A DNA stretch of 64,000 bases, taken from the NCBI GenBank assembly GCA_964479665.1, contig CAYZNN010000003.1:86605-150604 (forward strand), given 5' to 3'. Both the position numbers and the translations under genes were made by a program. Numbering within the stretch: the first letter of the stretch is position 1; the number at the start of each line of letters is the position of its first letter. Shown here piece by piece: positions 35,118 through 44,663 of the stretch. The DNA comes from UBA2287 sp964479665 (GTDB lineage Bacteria > Bacteroidota > Bacteroidia > Bacteroidales > Tenuifilaceae). A model generated the notes under the pieces. That model was not told the origin of the DNA. It saw nothing but the letters and a program-made list of their open reading frames with translations, and did not search any database.

Positions 35118-36106
35118 ACGGAATAGCCTTTGCACATCCAGCCATTTTGTATTTGCTGCTTCTAGTGCCCGCATTGGTTGCTTGGTATATTTTCCGACAG
35201 CGCGACCCCGATGCAAGCATTCAGTTTTCTGGAATTCAACGTTTTGCTGATGCTCCCAAATCAATCCGCATTTATCTGCGCCATGTGCCGTTTGCATTGA
35301 GAATGCTAGCGATTGCGTTTGTTATTATTGCTCTTGCTCGCCCCCAATCTACCAATTCCTTTAAAAATATTCAGACCGAAGGGATTGATATAGTTGTTGC
35401 ACTCGATATTTCAACCAGCATGCTTGCTAGCGATTTTAAACCCGATCGGATTGAAGCAGCCAAAGAAATTGGAATTCAATTCATCTCGGGAAGAAAAAAC
35501 GATAGGATTGGCTTGGTTGTATTTGCCGGCGAGAGTTTTACGCTCTGTCCGCTTACTACCGACCATGCTACGGTTATTAACCTTTTTAAAGATGTAAAAT
35601 CCGGTCATATTGAGGATGGAACTGCCATCGGCTTGGGACTGGCAACGGCCATATCGAGGCTAAAGGATAGCGATGCTATTAGCCGGGTTATTATCATTCT
35701 GACCGATGGAGTTAACAATCGGGGTGAAATTGCACCTATTACAGCTGCTGAAATTGCAAAAACCTACGGAATTAGGGTTTACGCTGTTGGAGTGGGAACT
35801 CAGGGGGAAGCACCGTATCCTATTCAAACCCCATTTGGCATTCGTTACCAGAACAGAAAGGTTGAAATTGACGAATCTTTGTTGCAAAAAATTGCAGAAA
35901 TAACCGGAGGTCAGTATTTTAGGGCGCACAATAACATGGCACTTAAGAGTGTTTACGAGGAAATTGATAAGCTGGAGCGTACCAAAATGGAAGTAACTGA
36001 GTTTAGCAAAAAACAAGAGGAATTCCGAAGGTTTGCTGTGCTTGCTTTTATTCTTCTGGCTGCCGATTTGTTGCTTAGAACAACTCTATTTCGAAGTATA
36101 CCTTAA
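35114..36106 (+). CDS. batA: Aerotolerance protein BatA, VWA domain
   Basis: A 330-residue membrane protein with two N-terminal membrane helices (about 8-26 and 55-75), a von Willebrand A domain with the MIDAS motif VALDISTSMLASD (about 94-106) and a C-terminal membrane helix (about 308-328). BatA of Bacteroides fragilis is part of the aerotolerance operon. Conserved Thr and Asp MIDAS residues (GTAIG, ILTDG) are present. Overlaps the preceding gene and is followed by batB. Confidence 0.93.
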   Translation: MNGIAFAHPAILYLLLLVPALVAWYIFRQRDPDASIQFSGIQRFADAPKSIRIYLRHVPFALRMLAIAFVIIALARPQSTNSFKNIQTEGIDIVVALDISTSMLASDFKPDRIEAAKEIGIQFISGRKNDRIGLVVFAGESFTLCPLTTDHATVINLFKDVKSGHIEDGTAIGLGLATAISRLKDSDAISRVIIILTDGVNNRGEIAPITAAEIAKTYGIRVYAVGVGTQGEAPYPIQTPFGIRYQNRKVEIDESLLQKIAEITGGQYFRAHNNMALKSVYEEIDKLERTKMEVTEFSKKQEEFRRFAVLAFILLAADLLLRTTLFRSIP

Positions 36107-36125
36107 AAAAAGAGAGAGGTTAACT

Positions 36126-37163
36126 ATGTTTCGCTTTTCGCATACCGAGTATTTTTACCTTTTAGGAATTGTTCCAATCCTTTTGTTGGTTTATTTCATA
36201 TCATCCTATTACCGTAAGCGCAGAATTTCTCTATTCGGAAATTTAGCATTGTTGCGGGAGCTAATGCCAGGTGTTTCTTTCCGAAGGGGTTGGATTAAAT
36301 TTATATTTGCCCTAATGGCCGTTACCGCTATAGCTGCTGCCATAGCCGGTCCACAGTTCGGTTCAAGGCTTACCGAAGTGAAGCGTAAGGGTATAGAAAT
36401 AATAATTGCTCTCGACGTTTCCAACAGCATGCTGGCTCAGGATATTAGCCCTAACCGGCTCGAAAGAGCAAAACTAGCCATAAATCAGCTGGTCGATAGG
36501 TTCACCAACGACCGTATTGGGCTTATTGTTTTTGCTGGCGATGCCTATGTTCAATTACCTGTAACCAGCGATTATGTTTCGGCTAAAATGTTCCTGTCGT
36601 CCATAAATCCCGGAATTGTTTCTAAGCAGGGTACAGCAATTGGAACAGCAATTAATTTGGCATCCAACTCGTTCAGTTTAAATGAAGAAGCAAAGAGGGT
36701 TCTCATAATCATTTCCGATGGTGAAAATCATGAAGACAACCCCATAGAAACTGCCAAGGCTGCTGCTCAAAAAGGAATTATAATTCATACTATAGGAATC
36801 GGATCGGTACAGGGAGCACCGCTTCCTATGCCTTCGGCGCACGGAGGAGTCGATTTTTTGAAGGATAAGGAGGGGAATGTGGTAGTGAGCCGCCTCAACG
36901 AGCAAACCCTTTCGCAAATTGCCGTTACAGGCAACGGAAACTATGTTAGGGCAACCAACACACAATTCGGATTACTTCCGCTATTCGACGAAATTAACCG
37001 CATGGAACGTACCAGGTTTAAAGAGAAGGTTTATGCCGACTTCGACGATCAGTTTCAATATTTACTCGCTCTGGCACTCATTATTCTAGTTGTCGACTTT
37101 TTTATACTCGAACGCAAGAATAGATGGCTTCAGCAACTCAATTTATTTGGAAGGAACAACTAA
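36126..37163 (+). CDS. batB: Aerotolerance protein BatB, VWA domain
   Basis: A 345-residue paralogue of BatA with the same layout: two N-terminal membrane helices, a VWA domain with MIDAS IALDVSNSMLAQD, GTAIG and IISDG motifs, and a C-terminal helix. The start at ATG 36126 is set by the purine-rich AGAGAGG 7 bases upstream and by the BatA-like N-terminus; the frame is open back to 36033, but that would overlap batA by more than 70 bases. The gene reads almost directly into batC. Confidence 0.92.
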   Translation: MFRFSHTEYFYLLGIVPILLLVYFISSYYRKRRISLFGNLALLRELMPGVSFRRGWIKFIFALMAVTAIAAAIAGPQFGSRLTEVKRKGIEIIIALDVSNSMLAQDISPNRLERAKLAINQLVDRFTNDRIGLIVFAGDAYVQLPVTSDYVSAKMFLSSINPGIVSKQGTAIGTAINLASNSFSLNEEAKRVLIIISDGENHEDNPIETAKAAAQKGIIIHTIGIGSVQGAPLPMPSAHGGVDFLKDKEGNVVVSRLNEQTLSQIAVTGNGNYVRATNTQFGLLPLFDEINRMERTRFKEKVYADFDDQFQYLLALALIILVVDFFILERKNRWLQQLNLFGRNN

Positions 37164-37174
37164 TTTTTTTGGGT

Positions 37175-37876
37175 ATGAAAACCAAATTGATTTTAATATC
37201 AGCACTAATATCGATTACACTTTCAACTAAGGCCCAAACAGAACGGAGTAGTATTAGGCAGGGTAATAGGGAGTTTAAGAAAGGACAATTTCTCGATTCT
37301 GAAATTTCATACCGCTCAGCTCTCGAAAAGAATCCTACCTCGGTTAAAGGAAATTTTAACCTGGGCGGGGCCCTGTTTAAGCAGGATAAATTTGATGAGG
37401 CCAAAACCACATTCGAGGGCATAACGCAATCGAATGCCGATGCCCATATTCGAGCAAAAGCTTTTCATAACTTGGGAAATACCCTGTTTAAACAGCAAAA
37501 ACTTGCCGAAGCTGCCGATGCTTATAAAAAAGCACTTCGATTAAATCCTGGCGATTCAGAAACCAAATACAATTTATCGGAAGTGCTTCGTATGCTGCGT
37601 GAGCAGCAAAATCAGCAGAACCAAGGCGATGGGAAAGGTAAGGATGATGAGAAGCAAAACGATAAAAATGACGACAAGCAGAAACAAAACGACCCGCAGG
37701 ATAAGCAAGACGATAGGAACCAACAGAATAAACAGCAGCCTCAGGAGCAAAAGATTTCACCTGAAGATGCAAGGCGTATGCTCGAAGCCATTCAAAAGAA
37801 TGAACGCAATGTGCAGCAAAAAGTTTTAGAAAAACAGGCCAAAGAGGCTAAAGTTAGGGTTGAGAAGAACTGGTAA
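37175..37876 (+). CDS. batC: Aerotolerance protein BatC, TPR protein
   Basis: A 233-residue secreted protein: signal peptide (1-21), about three tetratricopeptide repeats (about 22-135, for example NLGGALFKQDKFDEAK and NLGNTLFKQQKLAEAA), then a Gln/Asn/Asp/Lys-rich low-complexity segment (about 138-190) and a charged helical end. The start ATG 37175 is chosen because a clean signal peptide begins there; an in-frame ATG at 37124 overlaps batB. In Bacteroides and Leptospira BatC is a periplasmic TPR component of the Bat complex. Confidence 0.88.
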   Translation: MKTKLILISALISITLSTKAQTERSSIRQGNREFKKGQFLDSEISYRSALEKNPTSVKGNFNLGGALFKQDKFDEAKTTFEGITQSNADAHIRAKAFHNLGNTLFKQQKLAEAADAYKKALRLNPGDSETKYNLSEVLRMLREQQNQQNQGDGKGKDDEKQNDKNDDKQKQNDPQDKQDDRNQQNKQQPQEQKISPEDARRMLEAIQKNERNVQQKVLEKQAKEAKVRVEKNW

Positions 37877-37886
37877 AGGTATGGTT

Positions 37887-39695
37887 ATGAAAAGATTGAT
37901 AAATACCGCTTTCGTTACTCTTATGGCCCTGACAGCCCTGGGGCAGGATGTAGAGTTCAAAGTTTCTGCTCCAAACGTTGTTGCTGTAGGCGAACAGTTT
38001 CGAATAGTTTTTACATTAAATGCAAGACCTCAGGAGTTCGTTGCACCCTCTTTCTCAAATTTCTATGTTTTAGCTGGCCCAAGCATATCACAAAATTTCA
38101 GTTCAGAATATATTAATGGAAAGTTTACCCAAAATAGCTCATTCACATATACATATATACTCGAAGCAACTTCAGAAGGGACGTTTATTATTGAATCTGC
38201 AAAAGCAACAATCTCTAAAAAGAACTACCAATCTGAGCCCTATGCCATAGAGGTTGTAAAACCCAAAGATGGTCAATCGCGTTCGGGACAAAGTTCAGAT
38301 CAGCCTGCAAGCAACGAATCGTCTGAAGAGTTTGAAGAAACATACTTGTCTTTAGAAATTGACAGAGGCACTGCCTTCAGAGGTCAACCCATTCTTGCTA
38401 CTCTTAAAATTTTTACCCGAGAAAATGTAGCGGGTTTCGAGGATTTCAAGTTTCCCCAATTCGATGGTTTTTGGAATCAGGAGGTTGAAACTCCTAATAA
38501 CATTCAGTTTCAACGTAAGAACATAAACGGTCGGATTTACAACGAAGGAGTTCTTCGAAAATTCCTTCTATTTCCGCAACAAACCGGCGAAATTACTATT
38601 GATCCCTTTGAGAGTATTGTGCTGTTTCAACAGCGCGCCGGTAGAAATCAGTCGCTTTTCGACGATATTTTTGGAATGTACCAAACCGTTCGTAAGCGAA
38701 TGGTAAGTAAACCCGTAAAAATTCGAATAAAAGATTTACCTGCTAATGCTCCTGAATCATTCAATGGGGCTGTTGGTCGTTTCAATATGGAAGTTTCTGC
38801 CGATAAACCTGAGTTAAAAACTAATGAGGCGGTAACTGTAAAAGTTAAAATTTCGGGAAGCGGCAATATACGATTAATTGAAGCTCCCAAGATCCAATTT
38901 CCATCTGGTTTCGAAACCTTCGATCCGAAGGTTAACGAAAGTATTAGCACTACTTCGGAGGGAGCAAAGGGCTTTAAGGCTATCGATTATGTGGCCATTC
39001 CTCGTACACCTGGAAATTACAGTATTGAGAGGGTTGAATTCAGCTATTTCGATCCGGTTCAAGAAAAGTACGTTACCCTTAAATCGAAACCTATATCGTT
39101 CACCATTGAAGCCGATGGTAGTCAGCCCCAGGGAATGCAAATGGTAGGCTTTGGTAAGGGGGAGGTTAAGTTTATTGGTAAGGATATTCGATATATTATA
39201 ACTTCAGTTCCTAAATTCACAATGGGGTGGGGGAACTTTTTTGGATCTTCAAGTTATTGGCTATTATTATTGCTTGTAATTGCTTTGGCTATAGTAGTCT
39301 TTGTTTTCATCAAGAACCGTCGTCAATATATGGGCAACATTGCCTTGGTCCGAACCCGAAGAGCCAATAAGGTGGCCCGCAAGCGCCTTGCCTCTGCATA
39401 CGAGTATATGAAGGCACAAAATTCAGATCGTTTCTACGACGAATTGCTTCGTTGCATGTGGGGCTATACTGCCGATAAGTTGAACATTCCCTTGGCAGTA
39501 TTAAGTAGCGAAAGTGCACGAGAAACCCTAATTGAGCACAATGTTACCGAAGAGGATGTTGCTGAATTCCTCCGAATTGTAGCAGAATGCGAGTATGCAC
39601 GCTATGCTCCGGGTTCTACCCAGGCCCTAATGGATAGCCTGTACCAAAGCGCCCATTCGCTGGTGTCGAAATTTGAGGATATTATTAAAAGGTAA
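37887..39695 (+). CDS. batD: Aerotolerance protein BatD
   Basis: A 602-residue protein with a signal peptide (1-20), several oxygen-tolerance (BatD) Ig-like domains (about 25-420), one membrane helix (about 456-478) and a cytoplasmic helical domain ending with residues like ECEYARYAPG. The start ATG 37887 has AAAGG 7 bases upstream; ATG 37881 two codons earlier is possible. BatD homologues are large periplasmic-facing proteins of the Bat complex. Follows batC after 10 bases. Confidence 0.9.
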   Translation: MKRLINTAFVTLMALTALGQDVEFKVSAPNVVAVGEQFRIVFTLNARPQEFVAPSFSNFYVLAGPSISQNFSSEYINGKFTQNSSFTYTYILEATSEGTFIIESAKATISKKNYQSEPYAIEVVKPKDGQSRSGQSSDQPASNESSEEFEETYLSLEIDRGTAFRGQPILATLKIFTRENVAGFEDFKFPQFDGFWNQEVETPNNIQFQRKNINGRIYNEGVLRKFLLFPQQTGEITIDPFESIVLFQQRAGRNQSLFDDIFGMYQTVRKRMVSKPVKIRIKDLPANAPESFNGAVGRFNMEVSADKPELKTNEAVTVKVKISGSGNIRLIEAPKIQFPSGFETFDPKVNESISTTSEGAKGFKAIDYVAIPRTPGNYSIERVEFSYFDPVQEKYVTLKSKPISFTIEADGSQPQGMQMVGFGKGEVKFIGKDIRYIITSVPKFTMGWGNFFGSSSYWLLLLLVIALAIVVFVFIKNRRQYMGNIALVRTRRANKVARKRLASAYEYMKAQNSDRFYDELLRCMWGYTADKLNIPLAVLSSESARETLIEHNVTEEDVAEFLRIVAECEYARYAPGSTQALMDSLYQSAHSLVSKFEDIIKR

Positions 39696-39701
39696 TTTAC
39701 T

Positions 39702-40478
39702 ATGAATAGGTTGAGCATAATTTCACACTACCTGTTGTTCCCTGTTATGGCAACTGTGTTGTTTGCCAACGCTTTTGGCCAAACGCCCGATTCGCTTTTC
39801 GTTAAAGGTAACAAGCATTACGATTTGGGCCAATTCGAAGAGGCTGCGAATTATTTTCAGCAAGCTGTTGATTCGGGTTATGTTGCTGCCGAACTATTCT
39901 TTAATCTCGGAAATGCTTACTTCAAGCAGAACAGAATTGCTCTTGCAATTTTGAACTACGAACGGGCCCTTTTATTAAAGCCCAATAACGATGACTTTCA
40001 ATTTAATTTGGAAATGGCCTATAGTTTTACTTCCGATAAAATTGAACCGCTTCCCGAAATGTTTTTGGTTGCAGGGTATAAAAACGTTACTTCGTTATTA
40101 AATTCAACACAATGGGCCACCTTAAGCATTGTTTTTTTTGCTTTTTCGCTGGCTCTGTTTTTGCATTTTTGGTTTTCAGGGTCACGATTGGTTAAACGCT
40201 TATCATTCTCATTTTCTACTCTTGCCCTATTGTTAACATTAGTATTAATGCTTTTTGCCTCTTCGGAAAGGAGAAAGATTGATAGGCGAGACAGTGCAAT
40301 TATAATGGCTCCTGTAGTTGCTGTAAAGAGTTCGCCCGGGAATACAGGGAAGGACATTTTTATTCTTCACGCCGGAACCAAGGTGAAAATTACCAATTCA
40401 ATTGGCGAGTGGAATGAAATACGAATTGCCAATGGCAACAAAGGTTGGCTACCGTTAAATTCAATTGAAAGGATTTGA
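39702..40478 (+). CDS. batE: Aerotolerance protein BatE, TPR and SH3-like domains
   Basis: A 258-residue protein: signal peptide (1-26), tetratricopeptide repeats (about 30-105; FFNLGNAYFKQNRIALA), two membrane helices (about 137-156 and 168-187) and a C-terminal bacterial SH3-like domain (about 200-258; VKSSPGNTGKDIFILHAGTK). This is the standard BatE layout. It is the last gene of the operon, ending inside an inverted repeat shared with the convergent aminopeptidase gene. Confidence 0.9.
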   Translation: MNRLSIISHYLLFPVMATVLFANAFGQTPDSLFVKGNKHYDLGQFEEAANYFQQAVDSGYVAAELFFNLGNAYFKQNRIALAILNYERALLLKPNNDDFQFNLEMAYSFTSDKIEPLPEMFLVAGYKNVTSLLNSTQWATLSIVFFAFSLALFLHFWFSGSRLVKRLSFSFSTLALLLTLVLMLFASSERRKIDRRDSAIIMAPVVAVKSSPGNTGKDIFILHAGTKVKITNSIGEWNEIRIANGNKGWLPLNSIERI

Positions 40479-40495
40479 GGTTAAACCTCAAATCC
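40471..40495. terminator. Inverted repeat covering both stop codons of convergent batE and the aminopeptidase gene
   Basis: Perfect 12-bp arms GGATTTGAGGTT and AACCTCAAATCC around a single base. It contains the batE TGA (40476-40478) and the reverse-strand TAA (40481-40483). No T run directly follows on either side, so termination would rely mainly on the stem. Confidence 0.5.
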
Positions 40496-41452
40496 AATCA
40501 TTTCCCCTTTTTTCATTATCAACTCATCGTCGAAATACACATCGGGTTCCTTCACAAGCCCATCGAGATGGCTGCTTACCGAAATGCGTCCGCCCATGGT
40601 AATGTTATTGCCAAAGGCAATGTGGATGGTACCAAAAACCTTTTCGTCTTCAAGAATTTGACCTGTTAGTATGGCTTTGTAGTTGGTGCCAATACCGAAT
40701 TCGGCAACTGCTCTGGCATCGCGCCCAACCTTGTCGAGCATTTCAACCAATTTTTGTGCCTCTACTCCTCCGGTTATGCTTTCGGCATACCCATTAACAA
40801 TATCGATTGTAATTGGTGTTTCAACCATTCCAATACCGGCCATAGAGCCATCAATTACAACTCTGCCGTTGGTTTGGTCTTCCCACGGAGCAAGGAATAC
40901 TTCGCCAGAGGGTAGGTTGCCGCTTTCGCCCTTATTTCGAAGAACACCCTTGCTGGGAAGGATCATCCGATGCTTAACGGGCATTGTTACATTAGTTCCT
41001 TTTTCGGTTACAACCCTAATAGTGCCAACGCCAACCATTTTTGCAGCAATAAAATCGGTTAGTGCAATAATTTTATTGTAATCGGCATTGAGGCATCGAA
41101 CCATTGTATCGATGGTAATTCCGGGCATTGTGCCAACCCGAACGCCGAGTTTAACCGCTTCTCTACGGGCATCGGTATGAGTAAGCGATTTGGCAGTTGG
41201 GCAAACCACCACATCAACCGTTTTCATGAGTGCCGAAACCTGAGAGGGTGGTTCCTGCCCGTTTATTTCGCGCGATTTAATTTCGATAAGCAGCGACTCC
41301 TGACAAAGGCTTTTGCCCGCTTCATGAAGGGCAAGTCCAATTTCGCGCTTAATTTCGTCGGTTACAATAAGTAACGTTTCGTTCTTTTGAAGGCCCATGC
41401 AGTCGCGAAGTGCGATCATGGAAGCCTGATGAAGTTCATTATTCTGGGACAT
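40481..41452 (-). CDS. M29-type aminopeptidase (aminopeptidase T/AmpS-like)
   Basis: A 323-residue cytoplasmic metallopeptidase related to the thermophilic aminopeptidases (COG2309). The C-terminal metal-binding region is intact: AEFGIGTN, GTIHIAFGNN and HLDGLV follow the family order, and ADYNKIIALTDFIAAKM and GEVFLAPWED precede them. It is shorter than the classical M29 enzymes of about 400 residues, matching a compact subgroup common in Bacteroidota and Firmicutes. It should release N-terminal residues from peptides. It converges on batE with a 2-base gap and is not part of the Bat operon. Confidence 0.85.
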   Translation of the reverse strand: MSQNNELHQASMIALRDCMGLQKNETLLIVTDEIKREIGLALHEAGKSLCQESLLIEIKSREINGQEPPSQVSALMKTVDVVVCPTAKSLTHTDARREAVKLGVRVGTMPGITIDTMVRCLNADYNKIIALTDFIAAKMVGVGTIRVVTEKGTNVTMPVKHRMILPSKGVLRNKGESGNLPSGEVFLAPWEDQTNGRVVIDGSMAGIGMVETPITIDIVNGYAESITGGVEAQKLVEMLDKVGRDARAVAEFGIGTNYKAILTGQILEDEKVFGTIHIAFGNNITMGGRISVSSHLDGLVKEPDVYFDDELIMKKGEMIGFEV

Positions 41453-41509
41453 AATTTAACTTTTTGCCCCAAAATAGGTATTTTTTCAATAACCCCCAAG
41501 AAAAGTATT

Positions 41510-42637
41510 CTAAAGCATAATTGTAACCTTTGCTCCCCTGTCTTTAAGATTCGATAATTCAACCTTTCCTTTATGGGCATCCATAATAAGTTTCACAAGG
41601 GCTAAACTCAGGCCTTTTTGTTGATCGGATCGTTCATCGCTTACGAAGAGTTGAAATGGATTTTGTAAAACCCTATTGCTGAAGCCTTTTCCCTGATCGC
41701 ATATTTCAATAATACTTAATTCGTTTTTACTGATACCGTTTATGGAGATTTTCGAGCCTGTAGTAGAATGCTTTAGGGCATTATCTAAAAGTTCCTCGAT
41801 ACAGAAAATAATTAAATTCTTATCGGCCTTCAGGTTGAAATTGGAGCTGATGTTTACATTCAATGTGCAATTTTTAATGCATAGGTCCTCCTTTCGAGCA
41901 TCGATAATGCTGGTTATTAATTCATTTGCATCGATATTTTGAATTTCTAAATAGTATCTTCCCGATTTGAGTTGGGTTATTCGTTCAGCTGACAGAAGAA
42001 ACTTTTCAAGTCGATTTACCGAAGTTTCTATTATGAGGATAAGAGTATTGAGCGATTCGGAATTGGTTAAAGGAATGTCTTGCTTCAATAAATCGATTGA
42101 AGCAACAATTCCATTTAGTGGCGTTCTTATTTCATGGCTGATTAATGAGAGAAAATCCATTTTTAACTTATCGAATTCCAAAAGGTCCTGATTGATTCTT
42201 TCGAGGGTTTCGTTTTTTTCAATTAATTGCTGATTAAGGATTTGATTCTCCTGTTTCAATTGATATATTTCCAGCGCTTTATCAATAACGTTTCTGAGTT
42301 GTGCTTCTTTCCACGGTTTTTGAATGTATTGAAATATTTTTGCTTCGTTAATGGCCGATTTTAGTGCATCGAAATCAGTGTATCCGGTTATTAAAATTCT
42401 ATTGAGTTCAGGAAAACTTTGCAAAGTATGTTTTAGAAAAGTTACTCCATCCATTTCGGGCATACGCTGGTCGGTGAGAATTAAATCGACCGATTCGTTT
42501 TTTAAAATCTCGAGTCCCCATTGGGCATTTATTGCAGTTAAAACGTTATACTCACGACGAAAAGTATTTCGAAAAATATTCAGATTGCTTTCTTCGTCGT
42601 CAACATACAAAATTGTAAATTTCTTAGTGCATTCCAT
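41510..42637 (-). CDS. Receiver-histidine kinase hybrid protein
   Basis: A 375-residue protein with an N-terminal receiver domain (phosphoacceptor Asp56 in ILTDQRMPEMDG, Lys in QKPW), a coiled coil (about 122-160) and a kinase core: H-box LISHEIRTPLNG with His168 and a HATPase domain with N-box IEELLDNALKH and G-box CDQGKGF. No membrane helix. The order receiver-then-kinase means it is controlled by phosphorylation from another kinase, most simply the upstream 549-residue one. Its start overlaps the stand-alone receiver gene by 14 bases. No DNA-binding or enzymatic output domain is attached. Confidence 0.92.
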   Translation of the reverse strand: MECTKKFTILYVDDEESNLNIFRNTFRREYNVLTAINAQWGLEILKNESVDLILTDQRMPEMDGVTFLKHTLQSFPELNRILITGYTDFDALKSAINEAKIFQYIQKPWKEAQLRNVIDKALEIYQLKQENQILNQQLIEKNETLERINQDLLEFDKLKMDFLSLISHEIRTPLNGIVASIDLLKQDIPLTNSESLNTLILIIETSVNRLEKFLLSAERITQLKSGRYYLEIQNIDANELITSIIDARKEDLCIKNCTLNVNISSNFNLKADKNLIIFCIEELLDNALKHSTTGSKISINGISKNELSIIEICDQGKGFSNRVLQNPFQLFVSDERSDQQKGLSLALVKLIMDAHKGKVELSNLKDRGAKVTIML

Positions 42638-43004
42638 CGAATATGGCTTTTAGTATGGTATCGCGAAGTTCTTCGTTATTCCAGGGTTTTGAAACGAACT
42701 TAAAAAGTTTATAGTGGTTGTAAGCAATGTCAATTTCCTCTGGTTTCGTAAAACCCGAAAGCATTAATCGGCTGGGGGGGATGTCAGAAAACTTTTCGTT
42801 AACCATTTTCAAAAATTCCAAACCTGTTATTTCTGGCATTCGCTGGTCGGTTATTACTACATCCACTTGTGATGAGTTTAGAATAGCAAAACCTTCATTT
42901 GCCGATTGGGCAGTTAGAACATTAAATTCTCTACGAAAGGTGTTTTTGAATAATCGAAGGTTCACCTCTTCATCATCTACATAAAGTATGGTGTATTTGT
43001 TCAT
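42624..43004 (-). CDS. Stand-alone response regulator receiver
   Basis: A 126-residue single receiver domain with phosphoacceptor Asp53 in VITDQRMPEITG, acidic pocket VDDEE, and Lys in SKPW. It is clearly related to the receiver of the following hybrid protein (ILYVDDEE, FRRE and NVLTA are shared), indicating a duplication of the domain. It ends 14 bases inside the next gene and starts 9 bases after the kinase gene, so all three are one operon. Without an output domain it probably works as a phosphate shuttle or as a protein-binding switch. Confidence 0.92.
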   Translation of the reverse strand: MNKYTILYVDDEEVNLRLFKNTFRREFNVLTAQSANEGFAILNSSQVDVVITDQRMPEITGLEFLKMVNEKFSDIPPSRLMLSGFTKPEEIDIAYNHYKLFKFVSKPWNNEELRDTILKAIFDGMH

Positions 43005-43013
43005 AGGCGTTTA

Positions 43014-44663
43014 TTAAACTAAGTTCTGAAATTCTGGAAGGGTTACGGTGAATTGTGAACCTTCATTAGGCTTACTTTTTACATCAACTGAGCCGTTGTG
43101 TTCTTGAATGATTCCAAAAGTAATGGACAAACCCAAGCCAACCCCTTTGCCAATATCTTTAGTTGTAAAGAAAGGATCGAATATTCTATTCTGAATATCG
43201 ATGGGCATTCCCTTACCCGAATCGGTAACAATAACATTTACAAAGTTTCCTCGTTTCTGCGTTTTAATGGTTATTGTACCGTTTTGCTCTATAGCATCGA
43301 TTGCATTTGATACAATGTTCATGAAAACCTGATTCAGTTTGCCTGCTTTACCATCAATTTCGCCAATGGAAGGGTCGAAATCCTTATGAATTTGTATATG
43401 ATTCTTGTATTTATTACGTAGCAGAAGCAATACCCCTTCAATGGTTTTATGCAAATTAACTGAACCCCATTCCTCCCTTTCGGAGCGGGAAAAGTTACGT
43501 AAGCCTTCAACTATATCGGCAGTTCGCTCGGCTCCAATCCTAATGTCGCTCAATGTTTGGGTTACAGCATCTATGGCTGCATCAAATTCGTATTCCGCTC
43601 GAAGCTTATTAAAAGTATTTAATGTTTTTTCGGCATCCTGATACTTCTCGGTTTTAATAAGTGAGCTAATAACCTTCATTATGTCTTCAAAATCGCGGGT
43701 TAGGCTATTAACTCCTGCATACACAAAGTTTATGGGGTTATTTATTTCGTGTGCAATTCCTGCTGTTAGAACACCCAGCGATGCCATTTTTTCGCTATGA
43801 ATTAATTTGCCCTGAGTTTTTTCTAACTCATCGCGCTGTGCCTTTATTTCTTCGTTTTTTTGGGTGAGTTCAGCATTAAGTTCAATCAAATAATCGTGCT
43901 GAGCACTTATTTCTTCGTTTTTTTGTTGAAGTTCTGCCGAATATTTTGTCAGTTCTTCGTGCTGCTGAGTAATCTCTTCGTTCTTACGCATGATTTCGGT
44001 TGCCTGAGAAAAAATCTCATCGCTCAGTGAAATGAGGGTTTTTTCGGCATCCTTTAAAAGGCTAATGTCCGAGTCGATGGCAATAATATTTTTAATGCTA
44101 CCATCGCTATTGAGTACTGGGGTTAATGTGGTTTGTATCCAAACCATGCGGCCATCGACGCATGGAACTTCAACATTGTATGTAATGGGTTCCTTTTTAT
44201 TTATACAACGTTCGATGGTTTGACAAATTTGTAAATCTTTACTTACTTTAGTGAGATTTGGGCCACGTTCTGCAATAAAAGTTTCCAGGGTATATCCATA
44301 TATTCGGGTAAATGAATCGTTTACCCATATAATATCTCCATTTCCATTGGTAATAAGCACTGCATTGTTGGTGTACTTTGCCACCATCGATAATCTTTCG
44401 AGTTCTTTCTTTTTTTCTTCAAGCTGGGCTTGTAATTTGTTTAATCTCGAAATCAATTCGTTTCGTTTACCTACATTGTTTTTTTTCCGTTTATGTTTCA
44501 AAAAAAACCAAAATAGAGTGGCAATGCTTAGAGCAAATAATAATAAAAGAAAAATGAATGTAAGATTGAAATTGTTAATGAGAAGAACAAGAACAGAATA
44601 GTCTGTTGAAAGGGGCACTGAAATGCAAGATTGAAAAGGCATAGGGAAAAAGGCTACTTGCAT
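43014..44663 (-). CDS. Membrane-bound PAS histidine kinase with a heptad-repeat signalling helix
   Basis: A 549-residue kinase: a membrane helix (about 32-55), a short coiled coil, a PAS domain (about 90-200), a long coiled coil (about 205-292) and a kinase core with H-box SLGVLTAGIAHEINNP (His305), N-box VSNAIDAIEQNG and G-boxes DSGKGMP and GVGLGLSI. In the coiled coil KNEEI occurs at residues 227, 248 and 269, exactly 21 residues (three heptads) apart, with intervening QH/QR-EL segments also repeating. It is the first gene of the operon with the receiver and the receiver-kinase. The DHp/CA part resembles NtrB/AtoS-like kinases. Confidence 0.92.
   Translation of the reverse strand: MQVAFFPMPFQSCISVPLSTDYSVLVLLINNFNLTFIFLLLLFALSIATLFWFFLKHKRKKNNVGKRNELISRLNKLQAQLEEKKKELERLSMVAKYTNNAVLITNGNGDIIWVNDSFTRIYGYTLETFIAERGPNLTKVSKDLQICQTIERCINKKEPITYNVEVPCVDGRMVWIQTTLTPVLNSDGSIKNIIAIDSDISLLKDAEKTLISLSDEIFSQATEIMRKNEEITQQHEELTKYSAELQQKNEEISAQHDYLIELNAELTQKNEEIKAQRDELEKTQGKLIHSEKMASLGVLTAGIAHEINNPINFVYAGVNSLTRDFEDIMKVISSLIKTEKYQDAEKTLNTFNKLRAEYEFDAAIDAVTQTLSDIRIGAERTADIVEGLRNFSRSEREEWGSVNLHKTIEGVLLLLRNKYKNHIQIHKDFDPSIGEIDGKAGKLNQVFMNIVSNAIDAIEQNGTITIKTQKRGNFVNVIVTDSGKGMPIDIQNRIFDPFFTTKDIGKGVGLGLSITFGIIQEHNGSVDVKSKPNEGSQFTVTLPEFQNLV

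Noticed and set aside
36033..36125. Longer BatB start
   Set aside because: It would overlap batA heavily; the BatA-like N-terminus begins at 36126 behind a purine-rich ribosome site.
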